A stretch of 64,000 bases of DNA, from positions 606,120-670,119 of the forward strand of contig KK211198.1 of NCBI GenBank assembly GCA_000620945.1. The letters are read 5' to 3'. Both the position numbers and the translations under genes were made by a program. Origin of the DNA: [Clostridium] viride DSM 6836 (GTDB taxonomy: Bacteria > Bacillota > Clostridia > Oscillospirales > Oscillospiraceae). Under the pieces are notes generated by a model. That model worked only from the letters and a program-made list of their open reading frames with translations, was not told where the DNA came from and did no database searches. Below, piece after piece: positions 36,999-46,706 of the stretch. How positions within the stretch are numbered: the stretch's first letter is position 1; each line of letters begins with the position of its first letter.

Positions 36999-38987
36999 TT
37001 GAAAAGTATTAAAACAAAAATATTAGTGATTACTATTTCGATCCTGTTTCTCTCTCTTTCGGTCGTGACTGCAACCTTTGGTATCATGGGTGCAAAGAGT
37101 TCAACGGAGACCGTACGAAAAACCTTATTGAAAACCACCATAGAGGCATCACACTCACTTGAAAACAAGCTGGATGCATTAAAAAATGTCATGCAAGAGC
37201 TGGGGACAATTAACCGCCTATCCAATCCCGAAAGCACACTCTCTAGCAAACTGCAAATTTTAAATAGTAAACGAGATAAGTACGGATTTCTGCAAGTTGA
37301 TGTACTGAATCTGGATGGTCTAAGCTTGTCCGGCAAAAATATGTCCAAGGAAGCGTTTTTTCAACGAGCCATTAAGGGCGAGACCTATGTGGGGCATCCT
37401 GTGGTCAACGCAGATGCCAAAGGTACCACCATGGTTTTTGCTGCACCGCTATGGAAGGATGGACTTTTTGGTACAAAGATCGTTGGCGTCGTTTATGGCA
37501 TTATGGATGGCAAACTACTGACCGACCTTGTAGCGAACATAAAAGTTGGTGATACCGGTTCCACTTATGTCATAAACGGAGGAGGCACGACGATTGCTGA
37601 CCCAAATTATGATTATGTTCTTTCACAAGAAAACTCCTTTAACGATGTGAAACAAGACAAAACGCTGCAACGTTTGATGGAAATGGAACAGCTTGCTATC
37701 TCAGGCGAATCATCTTGTGATATTGCAAAGTATGAAGGTATCGTGTATTTTTGGTCGGTAGCACCAGTGAACAACACAGACAATTGGGCCTTGGGGATTT
37801 ATGTTGAGAAGCAAGAATTTATGGCTGAAATAGATAAGTCAATTCTATTGTGTACCCTGATTTCCCTCTCGTTTCTCATTGCTGCTATAGCCTTAGTGAT
37901 CTTCTTTTCAAACAACATCACCCGCCCGATGAAAGAAATGGAAAAAACCGTTGGCGAGATCGCCAACGGAAACTACGATGTTAACATAAGCTATCATTCA
38001 AGAAATGAAATAGGCATGATGGCCGAAGGAATTCGTCGAATGATTGCAAATACGAAGCTGATTATTGAAGACAGTGAGGACGTGCTTGATAATTTAGCGA
38101 TAGGTAATTTTGCCGTTGCGCCATCCGTAGAGTATTTTGGCGTTTTTAAACGTATGGAAACATCTATTAAAAAAATAGTATCGTCCCTTTCAGAAACGCT
38201 TGAGGGAATCCGGAATGTATCCGATCAGGTTGCCAGCGGATCGGATCAAGTATCCGATGGCGCACAGGCACTCAGTCATGGTGCCGCCGAACAGGCTGCA
38301 GCAGTCGAAGAGCTTTCGGCAACCATTTCTGAGATTTCTCGAAAGGTTGCATTAACTGCTGAAAATGCACAGAATGCCAGTGATCTTTCCAATGAAGCTG
38401 GACATGGCGTGATGGAAAGCAACCAATCCATGCAGGAAATGATGATTGCCATGACGGAAATATCGGATGCCTCGAAAGAAATTGAAAAAATTATAAAATC
38501 AATCGAAGACATCACATTTCAAACAAACATCCTCGCACTTAACGCGGCGGTTGAAGCAGCTCGTGCAGGTTCAGCAGGCAAGGGCTTTGGCGTAGTCGCC
38601 GATGAAGTGAGGAACCTTGCCAGCAAGAGCGCGGAAGCGGCTAAGAATACAACTACACTGATACATAGAGCTATCCTTGCCGTGGATAATGGAACCAAAA
38701 TCGCAAATGAAACGGCAAACTCCCTTAACGTGGTGGTGGAAAAGGCGGGGATGGTTGACACTAAAATCCAAGAGATTCGGGATGCTTCTACTGAGCAGGC
38801 AAGCGCGATTATGCAAATAACCGCAGGTGTTAGCCAAATTTCATCCGTTGTACAGGCTGACTCTGCCACAGCGGAGCAAAGTGCTGCCGCATCCGAAGAA
38901 CTCTCACTTCAGGCACAGACTCTTAAAAAACTTTGCGATCATTTTCAGTTTGTTGATTCAGAATTAATGATGGATCAAATAAAATGA
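36999..38987 (+). CDS. Methyl-accepting chemotaxis protein
   Basis: About 662 residues. Start TTG 36999 ([12 protein letters not shown]) has AAAGGA about 9 bases upstream; in-frame ATG 36990 sits on that site. One transmembrane helix near residues 8-28, an extracellular double-Cache sensor (about 35-270, [20 protein letters not shown] and [17 protein letters not shown]), a second helix near 285, a HAMP domain, and a signalling domain with the hairpin tip [18 protein letters not shown] and [14 protein letters not shown]. The Cache type commonly binds amino acids or organic acids, fitting an amino-acid fermenter; the ligand is not determined. Confidence 0.92.
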   Translation: MKSIKTKILVITISILFLSLSVVTATFGIMGAKSSTETVRKTLLKTTIEASHSLENKLDALKNVMQELGTINRLSNPESTLSSKLQILNSKRDKYGFLQVDVLNLDGLSLSGKNMSKEAFFQRAIKGETYVGHPVVNADAKGTTMVFAAPLWKDGLFGTKIVGVVYGIMDGKLLTDLVANIKVGDTGSTYVINGGGTTIADPNYDYVLSQENSFNDVKQDKTLQRLMEMEQLAISGESSCDIAKYEGIVYFWSVAPVNNTDNWALGIYVEKQEFMAEIDKSILLCTLISLSFLIAAIALVIFFSNNITRPMKEMEKTVGEIANGNYDVNISYHSRNEIGMMAEGIRRMIANTKLIIEDSEDVLDNLAIGNFAVAPSVEYFGVFKRMETSIKKIVSSLSETLEGIRNVSDQVASGSDQVSDGAQALSHGAAEQAAAVEELSATISEISRKVALTAENAQNASDLSNEAGHGVMESNQSMQEMMIAMTEISDASKEIEKIIKSIEDITFQTNILALNAAVEAARAGSAGKGFGVVADEVRNLASKSAEAAKNTTTLIHRAILAVDNGTKIANETANSLNVVVEKAGMVDTKIQEIRDASTEQASAIMQITAGVSQISSVVQADSATAEQSAAASEELSLQAQTLKKLCDHFQFVDSELMMDQIK

Positions 38988-38991
38988 AAAC

Positions 38992-39036
38992 AACAGGCGG
39001 TATTCCTAACTCGGCTTAGGAATACCGCCTGTTTTC
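38992..39036 (+). terminator. Strong terminator after the chemotaxis gene
   Basis: An 18-bp perfect stem, AACAGGCGGTATTCCTAA (38992-39009) with TTAGGAATACCGCCTGTT (39016-39033), then TTCATTTT. Confidence 0.9.
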
Positions 39037-39309
39037 ATTTTCTCACTGAGTTGGGCTCCGTTTTTTGTTGAGGACTTCTTCATCCAAACGATCAAATGGA
39101 ACAAAAAATCGACCCCATAATTGCTTAAATATTTTTGAAACGGAGGGCTTTCCACACAGGCGTGAACGAGTTTATCAGCCTTTGTAAATTAGCCATAAAA
39201 TGAAGTAGCCTCTTGCCAAATCTGCGTCGTTTTCAGAATCAATCTTTAGTTCGGTTAGTTATTTGTAAATAATACCTCAAAGTAATAAGGGGTATTTTGT
39301 CGTTGGATT
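39037..39309. other. Gap left of the island boundary
   Basis: No gene or repeat recognised; together with the att-like segments at 39310-39520 it makes up the non-coding stretch between the chemotaxis gene and the DUF697 gene. Confidence 0.4.
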
Positions 39310-39402
39310 CTGTGGTCAAATTGTGGTCTCGGGTTGCAAAAAGACCGCTGAAACCCTAGAAAATCAAGGGTTTCAGCGGTCTTGTAATCATTCCCACTCA
39401 AT
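39310..39402. repeat. Candidate attachment site, left end of guaA island
   Basis: CTGTGGTCAAATTGTGGTC at 39310-39328, then a hairpin AGACCGCTGAAACCCT/AGGGTTTCAGCGGTCT (39342-39382), then a guaA-like end. The stretch 39365-39402 matches 62987-63024 (guaA terminator and last codons) in 36 of 38 bases. On the minus strand it still encodes TIEWE-stop, the last residues of GMP synthase. Best explained as one of two att sites of an element integrated at guaA. Confidence 0.65.
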
Positions 39403-39520
39403 GGTCAGATTATGTCTTCTACTATATATGGTAGTAAACAGTTCGCTTTGACCTCTATATTTTCCACATTATATATATTATATGGATTTCTCAGCTATTC
39501 TGTGGTCAAAGTGTGGTCGC
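39386..39520. repeat. Dispersed repeat next to att site, copy 1
   Basis: From TCATTCCCACTCAATGGTCAG through CCTCTATATTTTCCACATTA and TATATATTATATGGATTT (to about 39489), this matches 50466-50567. A further CTGTGGTCAAAGTGTGGTC lies at 39500-39518, the second of three such motifs in the window. Confidence 0.6.
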
Positions 39521-39609
39521 AGAGTCCCAGGCTTATTCCCAAATATCCTGCCGCGAAAAATTCTAGCGCTTCCGCCAACGCAGTGAGTACGATATACAAA
39601 TCATACCCA

Positions 39610-40260
39610 TTACAAATCGAGAAGACAAAGATCATCATACATTTTCCTTAATGGATTTTTCTCGTCAATGTAATCGAGGACTTTTTCAAAATCTTTAATC
39701 AATTCCTCATATTCAGCTTTGTTTGTGGATACTTTCTTTCTCCCGTCTATGAATGGCTTTAATCTTTCTTCCAAATTATCAACGATTTGCGCACTCTCAT
39801 CCTCAGCCGCTGAACGTGCTTCTTTGCCGCCGTCATCATTGAGGGTGTCTTCCTGCTCCCATTTGCTCTTTGCTTGCCTCGCAAAATCTACCGCAATTGT
39901 CCACCCTACAGCTTCTGTTACCCCTGCGGCAACAGCGGAGGATATCCCCCATCCCAATACTGGAATAAGTTTCACTATATTTCGTCCGACAAAAGTTGAC
40001 GCAGTCGCAGCTATCATACCTTTGGCAGCAGATTCGGTAACTTTTTGATTAAATACTTTTCCAAGCACGAGCACCATTGTAAGCTGTGCAGCAGATATGG
40101 GTAATGCATCGGCAACAGGGATAGGAATAAACCCCGCAGTTGCACTTGCCGCCGCCGCCGCATGAATAGCTACACTGCACGCTCTTATCTGCTCAGTATT
40201 CATAAGTTGTGTAGCTTCAGCCTTTTTCCCTTTTGTCACGATTGTATATTTTTTAACCAT
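39610..40260 (-). CDS. DUF697-like membrane protein of the EEP operon
   Basis: 216 residues. A long hydrophobic, glycine/alanine-rich region (about 28-125) contains AGFIPIPVADALPISAAQL and PVLGWGISSAVAAGV, the pattern of the DUF697 domain seen next to dynamin-like and TRAFAC GTPases. The last 85 residues are charged and helical (DNLEERLKPFIDGRKK). No GTPase motif is present in it. GGAGAGGAA precedes ATG 40260, 33 bases after the 780-residue gene, so it is the third gene of one operon. Likely a membrane anchor or pore-forming partner; this is inference. Confidence 0.65.
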   Translation of the reverse strand: MVKKYTIVTKGKKAEATQLMNTEQIRACSVAIHAAAAASATAGFIPIPVADALPISAAQLTMVLVLGKVFNQKVTESAAKGMIAATASTFVGRNIVKLIPVLGWGISSAVAAGVTEAVGWTIAVDFARQAKSKWEQEDTLNDDGGKEARSAAEDESAQIVDNLEERLKPFIDGRKKVSTNKAEYEELIKDFEKVLDYIDEKNPLRKMYDDLCLLDL

Positions 40261-40293
40261 TTGGCAATTCCTCTCCGTTCATACGTTTACTGC

Positions 40294-42636
40294 TTAGATT
40301 CCATGGCAACGCGCAATCGCATCCAACTCGCCAATAATCCCTTTCAGTATGTCTATTTTCACATCCTTATTTGAGTACACATCAGGATAGCCCAAATTTA
40401 ATACTGCAGTGTCCCCGCTATTAACATATACAACGTCACAGTACTTTACACAACCTCGAACAGTGTTCTTTGAAACAAGCCTTATACCATCAACACAAAG
40501 AATTAGGTCGCGATCCCTCTTTGTTTTATCATCAATGATGACAATTGCCTTTTGCCTAAGCAAATATACGGAGCCGTCAGGAACAATAAGGTTGTCATTT
40601 TCTAAGTAGGTTTCAAATTGCTTATTATCCCTAATATACACACTAACCTTGGCCGAGTTGATGACAATATCTGAGATGCTTTTCCGGATAGATTCCATCA
40701 TTGAAGTGCGTATAGATTCGATGTCAATACTCCAGTCGCTGGTTTCTCCGAGTAGCTCGTAGTTGAAAAAGCGTTCGTTTAAATGATTATCAGATTTTCT
40801 CGCAGATCCCTTGAAAGTATGGATATACTGATCGGGAGCGGGAAGATGATGGTTTTTACAAAATTCTTCCAAATCGTGATCGAATTCTTCAATGGCTTTC
40901 AGATCTGATGTGGCATCAATAGCAAGCATTATTCCATCTTTTGTTTTGCTAAAGAATGCTTCGGTAAAAGCCTGATAAGAATAATCATCGACTAACTTCT
41001 GATAATCATCAAACGCAAAGCTACCGTCATTCATTTTCTTCTGAAGATTGTCCAATGCAACTTTGGCGTTACGTAGTTTCTTTTCAATAATTTGAATCAG
41101 TCGATCATGGGTATCGAGACTTCTAAAACAGGATAATTCTTCGAAACCGGCGACTGTGCTGTTCAACACATCGACAAATCCGTATTTAAATCCTCGCTCG
41201 CGCAGTTTGTTTACGTAGTCTGCGGACCGGGTATCAGATAAAGCCTTTTTTGCGTCAGACATTCTCTGCTCTTTGGCTTGGATGGTGTAGCTATAATAGG
41301 TCTCTCGATTCTCAGACGTCTTAACCGGAGTAGAAAGAACTGAGTTGAACTCGATAATATTCTGCTTTGCAAATGCGTCTAATGAGTTGCGAAACTCCTT
41401 TTTTAATATCGATTTCTGCTTTGAAATGAAACTGTCTTCCAATAATTTGTCCTGATTATCACCAGATACTTGAGCGGGCATCGGAAAAAGATAAATCGGA
41501 TCAGTCCTAGTTTCCAAAACTCGGTAGTTTGAGTATGCTTCTCTATCCCCTGAGGAAATGTACTGGCTGACATACAAACGGCTGAGAATTCTAGCATTTG
41601 CCACGGTGTTATACTCTTCGTTTACCAAAATTTTGAATAGTCTTGTTGCTACGTCTGTTTTACCGGCGCGTAAATAAGCAAGCGCACATAATTGGAGAAC
41701 ATCGTTGGCATTGCCAGCTTTTTCTGCTGCGTCAGCAATAATATCACAGATTCTGTCATAATGCGGAGTTGCATCAAGCAGGAGTAAATCAACATATTCC
41801 AAGTCCGCAGAAGCTGTCAGTTGGTCTTCTCTTAATATGCTGAATTTATTTATTGCTTGGTGCTGTTCAAAATGAGAACGCGCTTTCTGCAAGTAGTTTT
41901 CTCTTACTTCAGCATCATCCGTGGACGTGGCAATATAAAGTGCAGTATGAGCAAAAAAGTACCAGAAAGGCGGGTATGCAAGAAATTTTGATTGTATTGC
42001 TTCAAGGCGAGCATATTTTCGGTACTCGTCCTGATCTAGCAGAATACTATTGTATTGTTTAATCTGCTTTTCAGTCAGACGCAAACAATCTGGGAAGCCG
42101 TATTTATCTGCCAATCGCCATGCTGTAGTAAACAGTTCTCTACGCAACGCATTAAATTGTTCGATTGCGGTGATCTGCAATTCGACTTCGGATTTCTCCT
42201 TGTCGGACAAAGCGTTCTTTTTTTCCTTTCTGTAGTTCATATATCCGGTGCCAACCTGCGTCGCCAATGCCATCGCAATGGCAATTGGGTTACCGGATAC
42301 AACAACGCTCAGATTGGGAACCGCCGACCAAATGGCGTTTTTTACACGCTGCTGGTACTCCTTGTCCAACTGGGTCTTCTTTACTTCTTGAATTCTGAAG
42401 AATGTAATTGTATTCAGAATCTCCGTAAGAGTTTTAAGCAGAGCTTCATCTTTTGGAATTTCTTCAAGATTCAGATTGTTCAGTATCGCATCATACTCCT
42501 GCTCAAGGACATAGACGTCGTTATAATCTATAATCTGCGACACAGACACGGTACACATATTTAACGCATACGCAGCTTTCAGTTTGTCGGGAGATATGCT
42601 TTCCAATTCTTGGATTGAGCTAATGGAATTATCCAT
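40294..42636 (-). CDS. Uncharacterised 780-residue protein of the EEP operon
   Basis: I do not recognise the family. Residues 1-100 are helical and acidic. A hydrophobic stretch at about 101-132 (NLSVVVSGNPIAIAMALATQ) may insert in or touch the membrane. Residues about 270-370 have tetratricopeptide-like helices (NDVLQLCALAYLRAGKTDVA). The end (about 660-780) is beta-rich with IIDDKTKRDRDLILCVDGIR. No nuclease, ATPase or methylase motif is visible. GGAGGAGGACG precedes ATG 42636, 17 bases after the nuclease gene. By position it could be the sensor or scaffold of a three-gene defence operon. Confidence 0.7.
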   Translation of the reverse strand: MDNSISSIQELESISPDKLKAAYALNMCTVSVSQIIDYNDVYVLEQEYDAILNNLNLEEIPKDEALLKTLTEILNTITFFRIQEVKKTQLDKEYQQRVKNAIWSAVPNLSVVVSGNPIAIAMALATQVGTGYMNYRKEKKNALSDKEKSEVELQITAIEQFNALRRELFTTAWRLADKYGFPDCLRLTEKQIKQYNSILLDQDEYRKYARLEAIQSKFLAYPPFWYFFAHTALYIATSTDDAEVRENYLQKARSHFEQHQAINKFSILREDQLTASADLEYVDLLLLDATPHYDRICDIIADAAEKAGNANDVLQLCALAYLRAGKTDVATRLFKILVNEEYNTVANARILSRLYVSQYISSGDREAYSNYRVLETRTDPIYLFPMPAQVSGDNQDKLLEDSFISKQKSILKKEFRNSLDAFAKQNIIEFNSVLSTPVKTSENRETYYSYTIQAKEQRMSDAKKALSDTRSADYVNKLRERGFKYGFVDVLNSTVAGFEELSCFRSLDTHDRLIQIIEKKLRNAKVALDNLQKKMNDGSFAFDDYQKLVDDYSYQAFTEAFFSKTKDGIMLAIDATSDLKAIEEFDHDLEEFCKNHHLPAPDQYIHTFKGSARKSDNHLNERFFNYELLGETSDWSIDIESIRTSMMESIRKSISDIVINSAKVSVYIRDNKQFETYLENDNLIVPDGSVYLLRQKAIVIIDDKTKRDRDLILCVDGIRLVSKNTVRGCVKYCDVVYVNSGDTAVLNLGYPDVYSNKDVKIDILKGIIGELDAIARCHGI

Positions 42637-42653
42637 AATCGTCCTCCTCCTCG

Positions 42654-43595
42654 TTATTTCAGGTCAACGGTTAATCTTATCGGGACATGATCTGAAACAT
42701 TTTGTCTATATTTACTGAGTTTATCAGAAGCGCTTGGGGACTCAAAAAAATACTTGCCCAGGGCTTCAACTCTTTGTGGAGTAAGTATTAGCTTTCGATC
42801 CAAATCAGTTTCGTAGGTAAAGTGGTCGTAATTATTTGCGTAGCATTCTTCAATGCTCGTTTGGTCCTTCGGCAGTCCTAATGATGTTTCCTCTTCTTGC
42901 GCAGTCATAAAACTTCTCGTTTTCCCGGTATAATTTGTTGTCGTAACCGTCTCAATTTTGTATATAGACCGCTCACTTTTATTCAAGACAAGATTGTAAT
43001 CTCCCAACAAGAAGGTGTAAGCAGGCATTATTTCACCATCTTCGGAGATCTCTTGGTGGTCACATATTCGCGGCAAGACTTGGCGTACCAACACATTAAA
43101 CTCTACTATTCGTATTTCCTCACGCGCATTTCTGATATGAGTGTTGACTAGCCGCAATTCAAAATTTGCACCGCCAAGCATACCTCTTGCAGTGAACCTT
43201 GCATAGTATGGTGGTCGGATAAGCCCAATGGCACCTGCATTTTCATAATATCCGGGGTTACTATTTCTCCTGGTTTTTAGAAGCCTAAGCCTTTTTGTGT
43301 TCCATATGAATCCGTACCGTTCTGGGTCTTTTGAACCGCTTTGATTAGGCATGTCCGTGCCAAAAATGCATTCGTACGCTCTCGAGTAGTTCTTTGATCT
43401 ATTCAGAACGGATGTAAGAAATTTGAGTGGAAGCGGAGCATTGAGTTCCTGTAATGCAACAACATCAAATTTCTCATCAATAATAATTTGGGCTATCTTG
43501 TCAAAGTCGCGCTTAATCTCTTCGTCTTCCCCATCGGAACTCCTATTTGAGAAATTAAAATCTCGCAAGTTAAACGAACCAATGATGTAGCTCAT
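42654..43595 (-). CDS. Endonuclease/exonuclease/phosphatase (EEP) family protein
   Basis: 313 residues from ATG 43595, which has GGGAGGTGC just upstream; the longer frame to 43649 lacks such a site. The EEP catalytic set is complete: SFNLRDF at the start, VVALQELN, RLVNTHIR, TFLLGDYNLVLN and SDHVPIRL at the end, the pattern of Mg-dependent phosphodiesterases such as DNase I and exonuclease III. The protein has no signal peptide, so it acts inside the cell. It is the first gene of an operon with the 780-residue and DUF697 proteins and is the probable effector. Confidence 0.85.
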   Translation of the reverse strand: MSYIIGSFNLRDFNFSNRSSDGEDEEIKRDFDKIAQIIIDEKFDVVALQELNAPLPLKFLTSVLNRSKNYSRAYECIFGTDMPNQSGSKDPERYGFIWNTKRLRLLKTRRNSNPGYYENAGAIGLIRPPYYARFTARGMLGGANFELRLVNTHIRNAREEIRIVEFNVLVRQVLPRICDHQEISEDGEIMPAYTFLLGDYNLVLNKSERSIYKIETVTTTNYTGKTRSFMTAQEEETSLGLPKDQTSIEECYANNYDHFTYETDLDRKLILTPQRVEALGKYFFESPSASDKLSKYRQNVSDHVPIRLTVDLK

Positions 43596-43744
43596 TTTTG
43601 CACCTCCCTCATCCATAGAAACCTCGAATTGCCGCATACGCACCTTCAAAAATTAACCATGCCAGGATAGGCGTAAGTTTTATGATTTTCACGGCTGTCT
43701 TTCTCTGTTCCCAATAGAAAACAGTTTTCAACTTGACACAACTA

Positions 43745-43988
43745 TCAGGTTAATTTATTCCGCAGGATACGACGTATACACATACTCGTCTCAACATCTC
43801 TGGTTAGGTGCCAATCAACGATTGCTCCGTCCTCGTAGTCTCAAATCAATAATTGACTGGGCGAGAAAAGACGCTTTCCTATCGCGGACTTCGCTACCCT
43901 TAAAGACAACAAAACCATTTTGGGTTACCATACCTTCAGCTTGAATTTCTCTGATTTCTGTTACAACTTTTGACATTATGCCACTCAT
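43745..43988 (-). pseudogene. Frameshifted DUF4357-like relic
   Basis: Directly after the DUF262 gene the minus strand reads MSGIMSKVVTEIREIQAEG then MVTQNGFVVFKGSEVRDRK and stops at 43814; the next frame continues EDGAIVDWHLTRDVETSM to 43745. Together they match the DUF4357 pattern (GFVVLKGS, then IVDW and a short helix), which often ends GIY-YIG or DUF262-type proteins. A one-base shift near 43830 and loss of the final SPSAAA segment make it a relic. The ATG at 43988 lies within AAGGACATG. Confidence 0.65.
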
Positions 43989-43992
43989 GTCC

Positions 43993-46536
43993 TTATTTGT
44001 AGTACTCTTCTAAAAGCGGCATAAATGCATCATGAAGAGTCTTAATGCTCTCGCAATGGAATTTACTCATTTTTATCCATGTTGCTTCCTCGAAAACATT
44101 TACTCCATCGAGAGCTAAATATATCTTGCTTGCTTTGTTTTCATCGGCACGGTTCCAAATAATGTTCTTTCCGGTCTGAGCTTCAATTTGGTCTTTGTGG
44201 GCAAATAGGAAATCAAATACTTTTTTGTTCTCTTCCTTCTGAGACTTACCGATATACAATTCGGCGCGTGCTCCGTCTCCATTTGACACACAGCACAGAT
44301 GAATTCCTCCAAATCCGATGAATCCGTCAACCCAATTACTTGTTGTGGGATTCACATTTGAGTAGGTACCTTCATTATTGAATACCGCCCTCATATAAGG
44401 CAGAGCATATTCCCAGTATTGCTTGCGCGCCTCAAAGCGAGAACCCTCTTCAGGTTCTTCTTGAATTTCGTCCCTAAGATAGAATACGAGCTCGTATTCC
44501 TCTACACCAAACATTGCAAAAAGCTTACGCAAAACATTCTGCTTATATTGAGTGTCAATTCCCGTCCAAACATACAAATTCTCGTCGACTTTTCTGCAAG
44601 AATGCAAAGACGTCTCTTTCGTTTCAAAATGAGCAGACAAATCAGCGTTAGCGTCGTTAATCACAGCTAGGTGTGTAAGAATAGACTTATTCTCATTGTG
44701 CAGCATAGTAATTACCTGCTGATACATATCAACCCAACTTGTAACAGGCTGCTCCGCGCCTTTGAAACTATATTTAGCTAATACTCTTCCGGTAAGAACA
44801 GCTTCGTCCTCCAACGAGACCATATCAAGTTGTTTCTCAGGAGGAGCATATGAAGTAGTAGGATATGTCCACATTCCAACGGCTCGCTGGAGAATGAAAT
44901 CGTTTCTGGTTTCGATTTCAGTTTCGGTCCAACGGTCTTGCTGACCAATCCACTGGTTCATTCGAAGACCACTATCTTTGAAACCGTCCTTCATATCACG
45001 TTTTTTGATAAAGGAGTTGTTGGAATACTTCGAATTGTACGCGGTGAGAGTGAGGTTCGCCAGTCGATGAAGCCAAGTCTCGTGAATTCTCTCATACTCA
45101 CTGCCAAGTTCACTGATCCATTCCGGAGTTAGATGCTGGGGCATAATGTGCTCGATAGAATACTCGCCCTTATCAAGATGCTGCCAAAGAGATTTTGTCT
45201 CGAGCGTGCCGTAGTTTTCAACGCGCTCAAACAAATACAACTTGTTTTTAGCATTCATTGCGTAGACGTTCTTCGTACCCAAAGAGTCTTTGAATTCGTT
45301 GTCATCCGGGAATAATGCCGTTTCTTTTTTGCTGATAAGTGCATACTTAAATTTCTCAAGATATCGTGAGTCGGTGCCATCCATTCGCATGATTTCCCTA
45401 TGAAGGAGCAGGAAAATCTTATTTAGGGCATTGGACGGCAGTTCGCAGACCGTTCTGCGGAATAAGTAGTTCTCGGTAATACTAAATATCTCTCGAATTT
45501 CATCCATGTCAAGACATTCTTCGTCATAAAGGCGGAGAACCTCAAGGAAGAACGGACGCGTTACCGTAGTGGCCAAGCGATTTAGTCTGTATATGCAGTT
45601 ATTTAGTTCTTCATCGGAAGAATTGCATTTAATAAGAATCTCGTAGCGCTTTGCGTATGCATAAAGCTCTTTTAAAAATTCCGCAATGTCATCTGTGTTT
45701 TTTGTCTCGGCAAACTTCTTGAATGTTGGGTATACCGCCTTAATATTCGGTGTGCTTTTCTGCTGAACACTCAAATAGTCACGCATGAATGCGCTGACAT
45801 CATAACCCGTGCAATCTTCAATTCTATTCCAGTATTTTTCGTATAACTTGCTTTGGGTATCAGTGTCAAGCCCCATCAATACAAAATTCCTGATTTTATC
45901 GCCTTCGGACAGATCCATTCCGGTGGAGTTTAAACTTTCAAATATTAGCTGAGGGTTGTCCTCGTGGTTCAATGTAATATTGATTATTTCGAGCTTACAG
46001 ATTGCCTCAAACAACTCGTCAACGGTCAGTTCTTCTAAAAGAATTCGATCATAGAAATACTTATAGTTTATTGTAAGATGTGAGTCTGGGATTTGATTTG
46101 TTTCATCGTCAAAAAGACACCCAAAAGCCTTTTGGTCGTTCTTTATCGATTTTAGTTTAATTCTCTTTTCCTCAGGTTCATACTCATCAATAAGATACTT
46201 TTTGAAAATTTTATCGGTGAGCTGTTCATCAACAGAAGATAGCTTTCCTTCAGCAAGAAGGTGATAGATGGCAAGAAGTAAAAGAGAAACCGTAGTCAAG
46301 CGTTGCTGCCCATCAATGATGAGATATTCCTCCATCGTTCCAGTTTCGTTTTGAACGGAAACGACGCTTCCGAAAAAATGACTCTTACGGCATTGCTTGA
46401 TAACCTTGACAAGATCATCAAAAAGTTGTTTGCAATTTTCAGTTTGCCAATCGTAATTTCTCTGATAAACAGGAATAATAAAGCGCTTTGATGCGCCGTC
46501 CATGTATTTAATAAGTTTTTGAGCATTACCGTTCAT
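43993..46536 (-). CDS. DUF262-DUF1524 protein with DUF4268-like C terminus (type IV-like restriction)
   Basis: 847 residues. The N-terminal DUF262 domain (ParB/Srx-like NTPase) shows IPVYQRNYDW at 21-30 and IIDGQQRLTT at 73-82. The DUF1524 HNH-type nuclease lies about 470-530 (YSIEHIMPQHLTPEWI, HRLANLTLTAYNSKYSN). The last 150 residues resemble DUF4268 (WVDGFIGFGG ... GDGARAELYIGKSQKEENKK). This is the layout of GmrSD-like modification-dependent restriction proteins. The genes around it are fragments. It most likely degrades modified phage DNA. Confidence 0.88.
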   Translation of the reverse strand: MNGNAQKLIKYMDGASKRFIIPVYQRNYDWQTENCKQLFDDLVKVIKQCRKSHFFGSVVSVQNETGTMEEYLIIDGQQRLTTVSLLLLAIYHLLAEGKLSSVDEQLTDKIFKKYLIDEYEPEEKRIKLKSIKNDQKAFGCLFDDETNQIPDSHLTINYKYFYDRILLEELTVDELFEAICKLEIINITLNHEDNPQLIFESLNSTGMDLSEGDKIRNFVLMGLDTDTQSKLYEKYWNRIEDCTGYDVSAFMRDYLSVQQKSTPNIKAVYPTFKKFAETKNTDDIAEFLKELYAYAKRYEILIKCNSSDEELNNCIYRLNRLATTVTRPFFLEVLRLYDEECLDMDEIREIFSITENYLFRRTVCELPSNALNKIFLLLHREIMRMDGTDSRYLEKFKYALISKKETALFPDDNEFKDSLGTKNVYAMNAKNKLYLFERVENYGTLETKSLWQHLDKGEYSIEHIMPQHLTPEWISELGSEYERIHETWLHRLANLTLTAYNSKYSNNSFIKKRDMKDGFKDSGLRMNQWIGQQDRWTETEIETRNDFILQRAVGMWTYPTTSYAPPEKQLDMVSLEDEAVLTGRVLAKYSFKGAEQPVTSWVDMYQQVITMLHNENKSILTHLAVINDANADLSAHFETKETSLHSCRKVDENLYVWTGIDTQYKQNVLRKLFAMFGVEEYELVFYLRDEIQEEPEEGSRFEARKQYWEYALPYMRAVFNNEGTYSNVNPTTSNWVDGFIGFGGIHLCCVSNGDGARAELYIGKSQKEENKKVFDFLFAHKDQIEAQTGKNIIWNRADENKASKIYLALDGVNVFEEATWIKMSKFHCESIKTLHDAFMPLLEEYYK

Positions 46537-46549
46537 AAAATCCAGCTCC

Positions 46550-46693
46550 TTAATCTTCTTCTATTACTTCCATTAAATCGCCAATGCCACAGTGAAAGAT
46601 CTTGCACAGGCGAAGCATAACTTCCATGGAAACGATGCGATCCTTATTTAGCTCGGTCATTGTCTCCTGTTTAATCAATGTCGTGCATTGTAA
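46550..46693 (-). pseudogene. 5'-truncated XRE-type helix-turn-helix gene
   Basis: The minus strand frame reads TTLIKQETMTELNKDRIVSM then EVMLRLCKIFHCGIGDLMEV and ends at TAA 46550-46552. This is the C-terminal two thirds of small Cro/C1-type repressors (pattern VSMEVLLKICKALNCNIGDI). A stop lies immediately upstream, so the start and first helices are missing. It lies 13 bases upstream of the DUF262 gene, which it may once have controlled. Confidence 0.7.
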
Positions 46694-46706
46694 TCACACG
46701 GACTGA

